Source: Hofstenia miamia
Lineage: Eukaryota; Xenacoelomorpha; Acoela
Direction: 5' to 3'
Assembly (NCBI GenBank): GCA_004352715.1
Contig: SCFE01000026.1
Location: forward strand, 1,908,367 to 1,972,366
DNA: 64,000 nt
Part shown: in pieces, positions 35,622 to 49,657 of the stretch
How positions within the stretch are numbered: position 1 is the stretch's first letter
Layout: the number at the start of each line of letters is the position of its first letter
The notes under the pieces: generated by a model
The model's input: the letters and a program-made list of their open reading frames with translations, nothing else
What the model was told of the DNA's origin: nothing
Databases searched by the model: none
Program-made: the position numbers and the translations under genes

Positions 35622-37869
35622 TTAGAAGAGCTATTATTATGTAACCTAGCAACAATTTTATAAATTAATGTTATGCAAAAATTTCTTAATATTACAATTA
35701 CTTTATTTTAAATATTTTTGTATAAGCTTTTCAAAAATTTATTATACACCAATATCTTTTTTGAGAATATTTAACGAATTGCACATGGGACGTTTAAATT
35801 TATTAGCAAATGCAAATGCAAACTTGTTTCATTAAATGTATTGATTACCATTATTTATATAGTGTTAATATAAAAATTAATTTCTTAAGTTTACATTCTT
35901 AATAATATTTCTTTGTGACTCATGTTATTTTTATGTATTATTACCATTTTTGAATTCATAAACTTGAAAACATGAACTATATATAATCTAATTATTATTA
36001 AGGTGTTTATATTTAGAAAAAATTTGTACATTTACATCGACAAAATACAATTGGAGACACAAGCGTGCTAACCACATTTCCTGATTTTTTTACACCGAGC
36101 ACACCGCATATATAGAGAAACACACATTTATATTTATTATATGTTGTGCAAGTTTATTTAGTTTATAATTATAAAATTGTAACTTTTTAGCAAATATATT
36201 GCTTTGACTCTAATTCACTCTTTTTAAAATTATTTCAAAGATATGGGTTTGCTGTATAAATTTTATTGCTCTAGAAGAACTTTTTAATAACCGTGGCTTG
36301 ATTTTATCCAAATTTTGAGAAATATCCAGCTGACTCATGGGCATTAATGATTTTTAATATATTAGCAAGCGAATTAAAACTCCTAAATATTTATGACAGT
36401 AGTCAAATCACACACTTTTAAAAATACCATTAATAAATATTACTGTGGTGAGGAGAGTAAGTAACTTGCAAACGTTTATCTAATTTAGTGTATATTAATA
36501 CGCATCAATATACACATAAAATATTTATTTTCTACAAATGCTTTGTATTGAAATATATGAATTTTGTCAAAACTTTCCTTTGGGAGATTTATGAGGAAAT
36601 TTTTTATTTATGTGATGTTTTGTTGTACTTTTGCGGACTTGTAGATATTTCTTGTGATGTGAGTCAAAAAATGTCACCCCACCTCAAGCCTGCACAACTT
36701 CATAAAAATGATAGTACTTCTTGCTCTTGAAATCCTTATAGTAATTTATGTCTAGATTGGTAGACGTATCGCATAAATTTTTCTATTATATTGTGTGCAT
36801 TTATATGTATGTTTGTATATCCTATGTCGCTATTCAAATACATTACCAATTTCTAAATATATCTATGGTACAGTCTGAAAAATATGCGTGTATATACAGA
36901 CAATAATAAATTTTTTCAATGCTGAATGTGTCTGATATAATTAAAATTGAGAAAATTTTCATTTGAAAAAAAAATAGAGATTTGCTATCTTGAAAATTTC
37001 GAATTTTTGATAGATGTTGTATTACTGAGATCCAAGGGTAGAGTCCGTGCACGGCCTGAACCTAATAAAGCCTGTATCCTATGATCATAGCTAAATTTTG
37101 CTAAACTAAAATAGTTTAGCACAAGAAAACCTTCAAATATGCAATTATACTTGCATACTTAAACGGTCATAGCAACCATTGAGGTTTAAGTCAAAAACCA
37201 AATTGTGTATTTTATATGACATCACTGAGAAGTTTAATTTTACAACTATAAACTCGTAATTAAGTCCCGTTCTTGTAAAAGATTTATCAACAGTTTTTGT
37301 CAATTAATTTAAAAATCAGGCATTGAACCCCATGATAATAACTTACAACCGTCAAGTAGAATGATAATGCAGTTAATGGACAACACTGCAATGCTTGTAT
37401 GATCTTGTAGCATAAGTAAATTACATTAAGGCAATTCAAATGATATTGATTTTTTTCTGAAGCAAAAAACTTACACTTCTTATGTTACAATAATATGTAC
37501 ATGAGAGCAATCTTTTCATAAATATAATATCAGAAGATGACCTTGAATTGCGACTCTTTAAATTCGATGAAATCAATGAATTTTATGTAGATTAGTGGAA
37601 TACATATTTTATGTTGTAGTCTAAATATCTACATGAAAATTGGTGATAAATAGGGCAAGTAAAAGTTAATAAAGTCATCAGAATACAAACGCATTATTAT
37701 TTCTCAATAAGACGCAATTAAAACATCAGTGAGAGATACTCTAACAGGTTAGTAAACAAAGAAGGAGATAAAGACAAGGGAAAATTATTTAACATTTCCC
37801 TTTTATGCTTTAGACTGTGTACAGCTGTTTACTATTTCTTTGGTGTTTTCAATTCATGATATGCCAAGG
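35622..37869. other. No gene seen
   Basis: AT-rich; no recognisable coding sequence or repeat. Confidence 0.5.
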
Positions 37870-38935
37870 GTTGCAGCTAAGGATTCTGTGAATATTCAGA
37901 CAATTGTAGACAATTATCCCTGCAAATTTCAGTCAGCTCCAAATAACCAGTTGTATTGCAAACTGTGTTAGTGTGTAGTTCAGCATGAAAAAAATCACTA
38001 TGTGGAAAGCCATTGCCAGTCAAGTATGCATACAGCAAAGGCATCTTCAACTTCGTTGTCTGGCCAGGAATGTTTTTTGCAAATGGTAAAAGATTTGTCA
38101 GAAGAATTTACTAAATATTATGTTCTTGTGACATACCACTGTATAAGTTGAACAATCCAGTGATGAAGAATCTGTTAAGATTTATAGGTAAACATTTTCC
38201 ATCAGAATCAGCTTGAGGTCATGAGTGCCCTCACTTGGAAATTCAGAAAAAGAAAAAGTGAAAATGGAGTTAGACAGGCAAATATTTCTTGTCATTGATG
38301 AGTCTGAAATAAACAGGAACAAATACTTATGCATACTTACAGGATCAATTGATGAACCACCCAAAACTTTCTTTGTTGAATTATATCAATTTTCAGGAAG
38401 CCCCAATTGTTAAATCATCTGTCAAGCTGTTGATGATGCTATTCGATATCTTGATACTAACAGAAACAACTTTGTACTTCTGCTTTCTGATGCAGCATAT
38501 TATATGACATGGGCAGGAGAAATCCTAAAAATGATGTATGACCATATATGGCATGTGTCTCATATTTACTGCATAACTGTGCAATGAAGATATTCACAAA
38601 TTTTGACTGAGTTGATAATCTCATTGCAACCATTAAAGCTTCTGTTAGAATAGGGACAGACAATCCAAATTTGACGAAGTTGGAATACTGCCACATCCAG
38701 TCATCACCAGATGGGACTCCTGGCGAAAATCTGCTTTTTGGTATGCTGACAATCTGCCTGCCGTTCAAGTTATTGTCAATAATTTTAAAGGTGATGGCGT
38801 AATTGTTACACATACAAAAAATGTGATGATTAGTGAATCTTTGACAAGTTACTTAGTCAATATAGCCAAATATAAGCAACTGCTTGATATCATTCTGGAA
38901 ATGGAGGCTTCTGATGCTAAAATTTGCGACCCTTA
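37870..38935 (+). pseudogene. CGGBP1-like hAT transposase, decayed
   Basis: The N-terminal part reads NNQLYCKLC, a stop, then VVQHEKNHYVESHCQSSMH, a BED-like Cys2His2 finger as in CGGBP1-type hAT proteins. Further on, IFLVIDESEINRNKYLCIL and NFVLLLSDAAYYMTWAGEIL, then HVSHIYCI, match the Asp-containing strand and the Thr-Asp-Ala-Ala-x-Tyr-Met helix of that family. Stops and frameshifts are frequent after 38400. No terminal repeats were recognised. The protein is not functional. Confidence 0.65.
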
Positions 38936-38940
38936 AGAAA

Positions 38941-40480
38941 AAGTTCTTTCCTTGGAATTCTTGGATTAATATCAGAACCTTCAGTTATAACCAGGCTTGT
39001 TGCGGGGGCATTATTCTACTCCCGCAACCCACCCCGCACCGCAGATAAAAATGTGGATCCACCCCGCAAATCCCCACCCGCCCCGCAAGAAACAAAATAA
39101 TAAAATAAAAAATGTAATAGTGCATATAAAATAATATTCAAAACAATGATCATGATAATATTAATAAGCAATGACAATTTTAATCGGAATCGCTTTCACA
39201 AAAATGTTCTTCAATGGGTGCAACTGTTTTTCATTCACATGGAGGAATTCGCAATTTTTTCATTAAACTTTGCATCTGATAGTGGCTCTTTATATGGACA
39301 ATGGGTTGTAGGACACTAGGCTTTATCTTGCGGCGAAGCTTAGATAAAATCAACACAAACAGATGAACTGGAGACGCACAAGATCCTTTTGCAGAAGAGG
39401 AAATCGCAATGACGTTTGCCAACTCTCCAAAATATGTATCTTTAAGATGACACTGATTATTTTAATAAGTATATTTAATATTGTTAATATTTATATAATA
39501 TTTAAAAACAATTCATGTTAATTTAAAGGAATTTAAATATTAATGAGCATTGTTGAATTAAGCGGCATTATTTGATAATGATAATACACTAATTTAAAAA
39601 CGTCGTAAAAGAACTTGGTTTACAAGCAACTACATTTTCACCATTACTATTATTTGTAATGTCGTCATACTCAACCCATGCCCACTCCTTGATTATGTCA
39701 AGTTTCCTGGACAGGAACTAACACTATTGATTTTTACTTTAAAAAGATTGTTAATGAGAAAAACCATTCAGAATTTAATAAATATAAGCCTTTATTTCTA
39801 ATTAATAGTGTTCTATTCTATGTGCAGTTAGATCACATCTACATTTCACAAAAATCATCAAATAAATGAGTCGGCATAAGATCCAAAAAATAACAAAATT
39901 ACATAGTTATTATAGAGTGATAAAATTTTGGCCCCTCCCCCAATATTGAATTGCTTCCGGCATCTCTGCATAATTTACATTATATAAATTAATTGGCAAT
40001 ATTTATATGCTACATTATTTATTAAAATTTATAATTAATAATACCAGAATGAATTAACTCACCTAGCTCGCTTAATTTATAAATGAAAGTAAAGGTATAG
40101 AAATGATATAACCTAGACGGACTAATTCTCATTGTTTTAACACCTGATTGTATTTATTACACAAAATGCTTCAACAGGAGTTTCTTGTTTCACATTAAAC
40201 AAATAAATAAATAATAGTTGTTGTAAAGTATTCTCAGAATTTCAAACTCTGGTAATTAGTAAAGGTAACATCGCATAGTTTTAATACTAACTTGTGTAAC
40301 AAGTAATTTATATCAAAGGACACGACATATGGAGATTCTATATACACAACATTTACGAATTACAATAGTGAATTTGTTTTTATTTCTGAATTATAACACT
40401 AAATTTTACAAATCAAAAAAATATACGGGGATCCACGACCAATCAAACAAGCCTGCTTATAACAGGTATAGAAAAAGTGA
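38941..40480. other. No gene seen; short GC-rich patch
   Basis: Mostly AT-rich. At 38998-39095 there is a strikingly GC-rich run of CCCGCAACCC, CCCCGC and CCCACC units in otherwise AT-rich DNA, possibly a transposon terminus. Confidence 0.4.
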
Positions 40481-40489
40481 CAATTCCAT

Positions 40490-41830
40490 TTTAAATTATT
40501 AATAGAAAAAATATTGAAAAACTAAGCTGTTTAATGAATAATATAAATTTTGAAGAATTTGAAGAAATCATATGATACGGTATTGATGAAGGGACTGCAT
40601 TATTTTGTAAGACGATCAAGAGTTGCATTGACAGAGCATGTCCAATCATTAATGTTAAAATGACAAACAAGGATCCAATTTTCATGACTCCTCAAGTTAA
40701 AAATTTATTGTCAAAAAACATCAACAGGTTTCAATGAAATACCATATTGGTTTATTAAAAAATTTTCGTATATATTACACCAATAGTTCATTATATATTT
40801 ACGGAATCGCTAAGAACTGCTAAATTCCCGACAATTTGGAAAACTGCTATAATAATACCAATTCCAAAATCACAACCGGCAAAACTACATAATTTAAGAC
40901 CAATTAGCATCACTTGAATATTGTCAAGAACTTTTGAAAAACTTGTATTTAATTTTCACATCAAAGATATCTACAAAAATCATTTAAATATAAATCAGCA
41001 TAGATTCCGAACAAATGGAACAACAACAAATGCTGTTTTTGAACTGCAAAATAGAAATCTGTTGTCCTACAAAAATGAAAATAATGATTATGTAAGATTA
41101 ATCAGCCTTGATATCAAGAAAGCCTTTGAAAATGTAAATCCCTATATTTTATTTGAAAAATTAAACAATATAACACATTTAAATCCGTACATCATTAATG
41201 GGTTTGATAGTTTTATTGGGAATAGACAACAAATGGTTAAATATAATAAGACTTTCGGATATGGAAAATATCAACAAAGGTGTTCCCCAAGGCTCCATTT
41301 GTGGCCCATTTCTGTTCAATATATGAATTGATTCTTTAAATTGTGACTCTTTAAATATTACAAATGGTTCTATTATTAAGTATGCTGATGATACACTGAT
41401 TTGTCTTCCAACTCTTGAAAATTTAGACTTAGCACATTCAATTAATGATAAGAATCAAATCTTGGTATGAAGAAAACAAATTTGAAATTTATTATAGAAA
41501 AAATGGTTATGGCAAAGTTAAAATCTAGATTTTTTAGATTAAAATGAAAATTGCACTACTGATATACATAATGTTCTAAGCTTCAATAAGCGTACATATT
41601 CATATTTGAAAAAGAAGATTATTGCTAACAGCCATGGCAAAAATTCATTTATCATTAAGGCTTGGGAAATATATAATCACATGCCATTGAATTTTAGAAA
41701 TGAACTTTAAAATAAAAAAGAAATTCATCAATATTTCCTTATTGAATCATCAACTTGGAAAGAGTATTCGCACAATTTTCATGCAACATAATATGCTTAA
41801 GGAAATTATTTGCTCTGTTCAGTGCTAATT
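40490..41830 (+). pseudogene. LINE fragment with reverse transcriptase
   Basis: Non-LTR RT motifs appear across frames. These include PIFMTPQVKNLLSK (linker after the endonuclease) and FPTIWKTAIIIPIPKS. Further on come LRPISIT, NINQHRFR, ISLDIKKAFENVNPYI (catalytic Asp), KGVPQGSICGPFLFNIYMN and IKYADDTLI (YADD). The 3' part reads KNSFIIKAWEIYNHMPLNF, a typical LINE C-terminus. Sequence between YADD and this tail is shortened. Stops and shifts show it is dead. The endonuclease domain is not present. Confidence 0.82.
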
Positions 41831-41954
41831 TTCTATTTAGTTTTTTTTTAGTTTATAGTATGCAAATATATTGCTTAAATAGTAGTAGTAAGTCGATATA
41901 TTTTTAATAAAACAATAGTAAAAATATTTACAATCAAATACTATTAATAATAAG

Positions 41955-42690
41955 AGCAGGCATTGTTGTTACAATTTTATGCATTTCACCGATGGCTTGT
42001 CTGACGCTTATTTCGCCAAAGTTAAAGATTCTGCTGTGTTTCCTTCGTATTTTTTGTAGCTCTTCTCTCTTGTTCTGCTCTAAGTGTTTGTAATCCTATT
42101 CTTTGATTTTTGGTATTCTTTCTTATTCTTCAGCTTTCATCCGCACGCCCTTTAGTTAGCATTGTGGATTACTAACTCCATCGTCTTCTTCCATTGGTTT
42201 CCATATCGTCCTGATGTTGGGTTTAACATATTTCCCATAGATTTTCGCTTTTGTTTGATTTATGTTGACATTCCTGTTTATAGCATTTAGTATTGGGATT
42301 TTTCCTTCTCCTTTTTTAATCATACAGATGCTTGAAGGGAATGAGATTCATTTCGTGTTAATTCCTGTTTGTTAATATATCATGATTTCCGCTGTTATCT
42401 CCTTTTCACACTTGATTGCATGCATTTTCCAATGGTAAGGTTGTAATCTAATGTCTTCTATCAATTCAAATCGTATATTCTCGTCTTGTTGTTCATCTTC
42501 AATTTCGATTTCTTCCTCTTGAACTCTTATGGTTCTATTTCCATAATTTATAACACATTTGTTTTTGGAAAAAAAGTCGTCTCATAATATGATTTCGTAC
42601 AGCAGCATATTCTTGTGTGTGTCAACTACGATTAATGACTGTTCAAATGTATTATTCGCTATTTTCATTCTTACTAAATTCCAGCGAAGG
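41955..42690 (-). pseudogene. Second Ty3/gypsy pol fragment
   Basis: Parallels 25060-25800 of the large retroelement at both DNA and protein level. NNTFEQSLIVVDTHKNMLLY is the protease region, then EEEIEIEDEQQDENIRFEL. Further on comes GEISVRQAIGEMHKIVTT from just upstream of RT. It lacks LTRs, RT and most of the protease, and the active-site Asp-Thr-Gly is not included. It is a related but clearly diverged family member, placed directly between two LINE fragments. Confidence 0.82.
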
Positions 42691-43870
42691 TGAATTAAAT
42701 TTGCTATTGGAACAACCCTGTTGAAAAAGAAGCTAGAGGCTTTCAAAAATGAAGCAGCCTTAAACAAAGATAAGTTATTTAAATGTAGACCCGAATGTAG
42801 AGGAATATAAAGCGATAAAAACTGGAACGGATCAAGATCATAATACCCATTTGAAAGCTTATTGAAAAATATCAGGTCAAATAATTGAAAGTAATAGGAA
42901 ATTGGCAATAAATTCAAATTCAAGAGTCTTCGTTTGTACCCATGCACTTTTGTTATCTATTTAGAACGACTCTGAAGAATTTCAAGAACTTTAGTTTCAG
43001 TAATATTCGCCGACAAAATATTTGATTCATAGCAAAACCAAGACAAGATAACTGATTTGTCTAGGGTAAGCTTAATAGTGGCAGAGGTATTGTACGGAAT
43101 GTTTCGTTTTAAATTGAAGTAAGATTGGTTTGCGGATTTCAGCTTTTTCTTTATATGAAATAACCACGACAAACTACTGGAAAGCCATATTCCAAAGTCC
43201 TTACCATCAGGGAAAGATGATGCAAATTCAATGCTAACTTACGTAGGTGGAATTGCTAAAAGATTTGACTTGCTAGTGTTGATAGACATAAGATTTGTAG
43301 ATGCCCATGTGCAGAGATTTTCGTAGTCATAAGATAACTTCGAAAGATATATTGAGGTTTTAAATCGTCTGCAAACAAAAAACTAGTGAATAGCTACACA
43401 CAACTTGGCAATCATTAATAAAGATTAAAAACAGTAAAGGCCCAATAATCGAACCTTAACACGCTGTGATTGATTAACGCAGGTATGATGTTAAAATGAC
43501 CAATATTTTATTACTAACACCAAATTTTCTGATTTTCTTTAAAAGCAGGTGATGTAACACCTTGTCAAAGGCCTTTTTGAAGGAAATCAGCTGAGTTATT
43601 AGCCTACACGTAAATCCAAACTGAGATGCTGATAGGCGAGATCGAATTACCGGATATAATAACTTGAAAATAAGTTTTTTAAAAAGCAGCGAAAGTTAAA
43701 GCAAGATGCTAATCGGACGATAACTCTTAATGCCTGATTTGTCATCACTTTTAAACAAAGGTGTAACATGTGAAGTCTTCCATGAATCAGGAAACCTTCC
43801 AGTATCAATAACAAATTACAAATTGCAACAGCTGCAGAACATGTGGTGCTAACACGGCCGCATGTATTGC
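42691..43870 (-). pseudogene. LINE fragment, 3' half
   Basis: Motifs on the minus strand, in order: GRFPDSWKTSHVTPLFKS, SGIKSYRPISILL, FGFTCRLITQLISFKKAFDK and GSIIGPLLFLIFIND. These are followed by FLFADDLK (YADD box variant), DFGIWLSSSLSWLFHI and YKRRLLNLNLLPISYYFQLF. The 3' end runs in frame directly into the gypsy fragment, so the LINE is truncated or was a target there. Frameshifts separate the motifs. Confidence 0.85.
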
Positions 43871-44063
43871 AAATACAAGATCGGGTAATACATATTTGTG
43901 AATGTTTTTATTAATAATAAAAATCCTAAAGAATTCTTATATATTTTAAATTTGGACGATCTTAAGTTTCCACCTAAAGAATAGCCTATATTGCTCAATA
44001 TTATTTTATTAAAACTATAAAGAGAAACTATAGGAAAACATCTGTGTGCAGAAGATGATTAAG

Positions 44064-44707
44064 GTCAAGTTCGTTTAAACCGGATATTTGTGTAAACCAG
44101 TTGAATTTCAAAGGCCCAAATTTTCTGCGTATCTATTACAAAATAATATATGCTTATAATCCGGATATTCGCCTATTCCGGATGATTTCTCTCTGATTCC
44201 ATAAAAATCCGGATTAATGTATTTGTTACAGATAATCAAATGTATGTTTGTTTCATGCAATCTCATTACTTACTTACTGAAAACTAGGAATTAAAAGCTT
44301 TTATATTAGCCATGAGCCGCCACGTACTAGAGTTAATTAAATTACCGCTTTAGGCGCATGAGTATCTGTTACATTACCTACCTACTCTATACCACAACTG
44401 AGCTAACCGCTCGAGGGTGGCAAGCAAAGCAATGAGATTAGTGAAAGACAGACTGACTACATGAACTCTTGACATATTGAATGTAATGGCTTATTTCACA
44501 TACTTTATATAGTACCTACTTTATACTTTTTACTATATTTCATACTTTACAATTCTTTAACTCGTTTTAAAATACATTATAACCATATATTTCTATATGA
44601 CTTTACCAACTACGTACATGTATTCTTATCAATTTATAATCAATAGAAATCCCTATAATCCGGATAAAATTTTCAGTCCCCAGGAATCCGGATTACACAA
44701 ACTTGAC
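44064..44707. mobile_element. Non-autonomous DNA element with CCGGAT ends
   Basis: The left end GTCAAGTTCGTTTAAACCGG and the right end read inward GTCAAGTTTGTGTAATCCGG are inverted copies with four differences in 20. TA lies next to the right end and two bases outside the left. Further CCGGAT units sit just inside both ends. No coding sequence is inside. This suggests a Tc1/mariner or pogo-type MITE. Confidence 0.65.
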
Positions 44708-46759
44708 TACTTTATAGTCCAACACAACTGCATTTTTTATCTGAGTAAATTCCTTTAGTGCAGAATGGAAGAAATCAGCAATGATAGCATAGGCCCATAG
44801 GATACATTTAAGCCATTTCACATACCTGCAAGATGTGATGGGGATTAGTGCGCGTCTAACCTTATCTTGAAGTGATTTGAAGTGCCTGAGCTGGCTCATT
44901 TAGTCTATTGGCGTTTTTTGTATGATTTTCGGGAAAATTATACTTTGTGTGTGCCCATAACGTGTATACCAAACAGAAATTTTTAAGCTTTATAGCTTAA
45001 AGAATGGTTAGAAATGTTGAAAGTGGTCCAACATTAAGTTGTTGATTCTTATTATATTCTTAAACAGCGTATATGTTATCTATTGCTAGCCATTCATACG
45101 AAAATAATTTTTTTAGATATGTCTATTACTTCTATTTTATGGGGTGTCCCTAAAAGATTTATGTTGCCTTTCGAGACCAAAATTGAGTAATAAGTGGGGT
45201 AGAATTCGTAATAAGATGGTTGTGAAAGAGTATATGTTCACTACTGCTATAAGTTATTCAAAATATGTATACACTAGGAAACATTTGCGATCGTGCTACT
45301 TTAAAAAAAATCTACAATCATGCAAAATGGTACACTTGAAAAATTTAGAAAAAATCAAATAAGATGTGCATTTCAATTAAATGCAACAAAAATTGAAGTC
45401 GGATAATTGAATACATACTTCGAATTATTGCATGTACAGCTAGGATAATTGTATGCACAGTTCGGATATTTGGACGGGAAAAACTAGTATTCACCAAACT
45501 TTAAAACAGAATAAAAAAATAAGAATTTTACACAATTCTAATAAAGTAAATTATTAAGTTGTAATCTATATAAAAAATCAAAGTATTTAATCCAACTTCT
45601 TCAATTCTCCACGATAATATGGCGCATTCTTAAGAACATATAATGCTGGAACAGTACCACACGTAAAGAATGTAAGATAGGCAACAATCAATTCCTAAAC
45701 ACAAATAGCTAAAAGAAATGTAGTTACTAAAAATTCAGGTAGTTATAATTGTTCAGGCCAAATTTTTCTAAATTGCTATCCAAATTTGGTAAAAAATCTG
45801 TGTTTTTGTTTTCAATTTACAACTTTATTGTCATTTTAGAACGAAAATGATATCACATGCGACCAATTCAGTGTACATGATGTGTTTACTTTATAAACAT
45901 TAGAAAAATCATATCTCTATTATTCGTATCTTAAAACAAAATTGTTTTTCTATAAATTTTCTTGAATTTCTAGCCAAAAAGTTGGAAATTGTCTGAGCCA
46001 TAATTGCCAATAGAATCTTTCTTTAAAAACAATTGATTTTAAATAATCAGAAATTAATAAATTATCGCGCAATAATTGTTTCGTGGTACAGTAGAAAAAA
46101 GTCAGCTACAAATGGTAAGCGTTTGTAGTGGGAACTCATACTTCAGCCTGCATACCATTTTCTCATTACACAAAAACGATTGATAAAAGTAAATATCTTC
46201 ATTCTATTGTTTGTGATTGTATGGATTATTTTCCAGGAAAATCGCCGACCAAGAAAAATGGCTAAACATGAATTTTAATCATCTCAAATGACAACATGGT
46301 TAACGTTCAATTTGCGAGTTTACAATAGGATTAGCTGCTGAAGTGGCATATAGGATTAATGCTGCCAATTTGCTATTTAATTTCAAAACATTTTTGGTCC
46401 ACCTTAGCATTTAAATTTAAATACTATTCTTATTATGTTTGTTGTCTTTGATATTTGCGGCCAATGTTATGATTGCCATTTGATTAGCTTTCAAGGTAAA
46501 TGACTTTAATCAAGGCATATTGAATAACGGATCGGCGATTTACCAATGATAGACGCGGGTTGCGGTTTTACCCGCACCCGCGAAGTATTCGGTGCTACGC
46601 GGGTTGCGGTGCGCGTACATATTAATATTATTATATTGTTACATGCATAATACTAAACTATTTCAGAAGATCCTTGTTTTAATCCTGTAAACTAAAAGTA
46701 AAATGATACTGTAAAACAGGGACAAGTCGAGACATTTTCAAGCGGGTGGGCGGTTTAAT
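44708..46759. other. No gene seen
   Basis: AT-rich, with a GC-rich patch of CGGGTTGCGG and CCCGCACCCGCG units at 46553-46617 and no supported gene. Confidence 0.45.
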
Positions 46760-48840
46760 ATAAATTTAAGTTTAAAATAGATTACTTAAATAATAATGGA
46801 GGAACTTAATGTTAATTAGAGATTCAGCAGTTCTTATATCCATTGGGAGGCTGTTCCATGTAGAGATTTCTGAAACGCTATAAGAATGCTCATTTATTTG
46901 TTCTAACATTTATGGTGAATTTGTTGTTTACCAGATTTTGCGTGCTTTAAATGTTGATTTGTTGTATAAATTTATCAAGCTTAGGTGTTGCACGTAATAC
47001 CTTGGTGCTAATATTTTGTGATGCTGCAATTTATATTTGGTTTGTTGACGCTTGCTTTTAAACATTACTGCTATTTACATGTTGAAACTATCTATTCGGC
47101 CTTCAGGGGTATACCATTCAACAACATACAAGCATAACTGAATTGGCTGATAATGAAGGCATTTATCATGTCTTTCCTTTGCATTTTCTGGATGATTGGT
47201 GTTACTTCTCTTAAATAATGAATTCCAGCTGCCACTTTCTTAATTTTGGTATTTACAAACTCCTTTAACTGAAGGCCTTTATCTACCACCACGTCAAGAT
47301 ACATAATGCTACAGCTTTGCTTGATTGGTGAACTTATTCCCGCAAGATTGAGCTCGACATTTTTAGAAGCATTTCTTAAATTTCTGGTAATATGATGAAC
47401 TGTGTTTTTTCATGTTTAAAGTTAATTTGTTGCTAATAAAGAACACCTGGAGTCTTCTTATGTCCTGCTGTAGATCACTTGCTGCAAATATAGGACTAGC
47501 ATTTGTAGAATATACGAGCGCATCATCTGCGTATTGTATTTATACAATCATTTATATTGTTTGTATACACGTTGAACAAAATTAATCCCAGGACTGTTTC
47601 CTGTGGAACTCCTCTATCAGTCTTGATATATTCCGAAAATTGGTTATTTACACGTACACGTTGCATTCTATCAATTAGAAAACTATTTATCAGTAACCTG
47701 GCATTACTATCAAATCAATATTATATTAATTTATTTTCCAAAATTGCATAGTCCAAACTATCAAAAGCTTTGCTTAGGTCTAGGGGCAAGCAATTGCATT
47801 TGTCAAGCTATTGTTCAAAGCATTTCTGATATTTTCAGTGATAGATAAAAGAGCGTCAATACTGAAAACTTTTTAACGAAATCCAAATTGGTTGACTGAA
47901 GTTTTTCAAAAAGCCTTGCTAGTGGATTGGTGACAGCAATAGGACGATAATTTTTACAAATTGTAGAATCCCCTTTCTTAAAAATTGAGTTTATATCTGC
48001 AGTTTTTAGAACTGTAGGAAACGTGTTTGTATGTATTGCGAAATTGTACACAACTAGTAAATGCTCTTCAAATAAAGTCGCATATTTCTTAATTATAAAC
48101 ACAGGGTTACCTGATGTTCCACTTGATTTGTTTGTAACTATATTCGCAATAGCTTTTTTAAATTCATATTTGCTAATATATTTAAAACTAAATTTACTGT
48201 TCGCCCTTTCACCTGTTTCTACATAATCAGTAGACCGACATCTAAAGCGACCAGTTCTTTAAAACTGATGTTTAGTTCATGTGCTATTTTCTTAGAATCA
48301 GTTACTATTCTTTGATTAGTTCTAATCGCTCTAATTTGATTGGTCAATCCATTTTCTTTGTTTAGAAATCTTTTGATGAATGCCCACTTGTCACTAGATA
48401 GTTTCAAACTCTTGAAGAAACTTTTAGATGATTAGGTGTTTATCTGCTTTCTAAACTTACGCAAGTTATTTCTAATTTCTCTAACTTCCTACCAAAATGT
48501 CTTCTGTTTTTCCAGAACGCAATTTCTCCCATAGATGCTTTTTTTTCCAGCGCAATAATTCTGGAGTTCTTAACTGGATGTTACTTCCGTTTCTTTATAT
48601 ATCTCAATTTGCAAGGTGCTGTTACGTCTAAACATTTTACTATCTCGTTCATGATGTATTTAATCATATCATTCGCGGTATTCATTGTGTAAATTTTATT
48701 CCATGAGACATTTTGTATCTCTTTCACAAACTCATTTTCTCTAAAATTTGCAAAACTTCTGCAGTGTACCCTTTTATGTGCATGCCCTATTCTTTTTAAT
48801 TCCATTTTTAATATTAATTGTTCCACAATTTATAATGTAC
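46760..48840 (-). pseudogene. LINE, about 2 kb of the coding region, decayed
   Basis: Minus-strand motifs in order: KWAFIKRFLNKENGLTNQI, TNTFPTVLKTADINSIFKKG, CKNYRPIAVTN and LDLSKAFDSLDYAI (catalytic Asp). Next come GVPQETVLGLILFNVYT, IQYADDALVYS (YADD), SIMYLDVVVDKGLQLKEF and SYSVSEISTWNSLPMDIRT at the C-terminus. This is a jockey/CR1-like RT layout. Frames change at least three times. The endonuclease is absent or unrecognised. Different enough from the 40.5 and 43 kb LINEs to be a separate family. Confidence 0.85.
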
Positions 48841-49657
48841 TTTCTTTTACCGATGATGCCATTGCATGATTTATCACAGCGTTATACCACAATGACAGTT
48901 TCTTAACGTTACACACTACACCAAGTAAATCGCAGGCAGTGATTATGATTACAGTAAACGTTGTTGTAATAAAACATGAAAAATTTCGAAACTTGCACTT
49001 TGACAAATTAAACTCAAGCTTACAAAATACAAAACTTGCTTTGTCATTAAAGTATCGTGATACTACGATTATAGCGATACTTTTGGCATAATTAATATAT
49101 TATTTGGAGACACCTTAGACAGCCTTTAAGTAAATCTGGAAGCACATGTGTTTTAATTGGTAAATTTGTTTCTTCGATGTAAATCTAGTGATACTGCCTC
49201 TAAACGTGGCTGAAAACATTATAATTGCTCAAAAATAGCTACAATAATTGATTGCATCGATAAGATAAGAATTTATATTATTAACACTCAGTACAAGCGT
49301 CAATCTAGTTAATCTACTTATAATGCTGGAAAATTAATCTATATGGAAAAACCTGAAGCAAGAAAAAGAAATCAACTCTGGCAAGAATGGTACGATGCTT
49401 CTGATTTCTGCATAATAAAAGATCATGACATGTGTGGGAACAATTTTTTTAGCACATTAACACATTCTCTACCAGGCCACATTTTAAAAAATCTTTTGAT
49501 GTACCAGCAGCTTATTTTAAAATATTCGATTTTATTATACTATAAATATATAGTTTTTGCATTCCTGGAATGGTAAATACCGTTTTTTGTAGATTTATGT
49601 ATTTTGAAAAATGGGGCAGCATCACTAGGTCAAGAAGAAATAGAAGATTTACTTTTC

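Noticed and set aside
36488-36730. 80-codon plus-strand open frame
   Set aside because: No domain, no splice context and AT-driven composition.
49604-49657. Start of piggyBac C at 49604
   Set aside because: The codon there is TTG, not a usual animal start; the first in-frame ATG is 49658.
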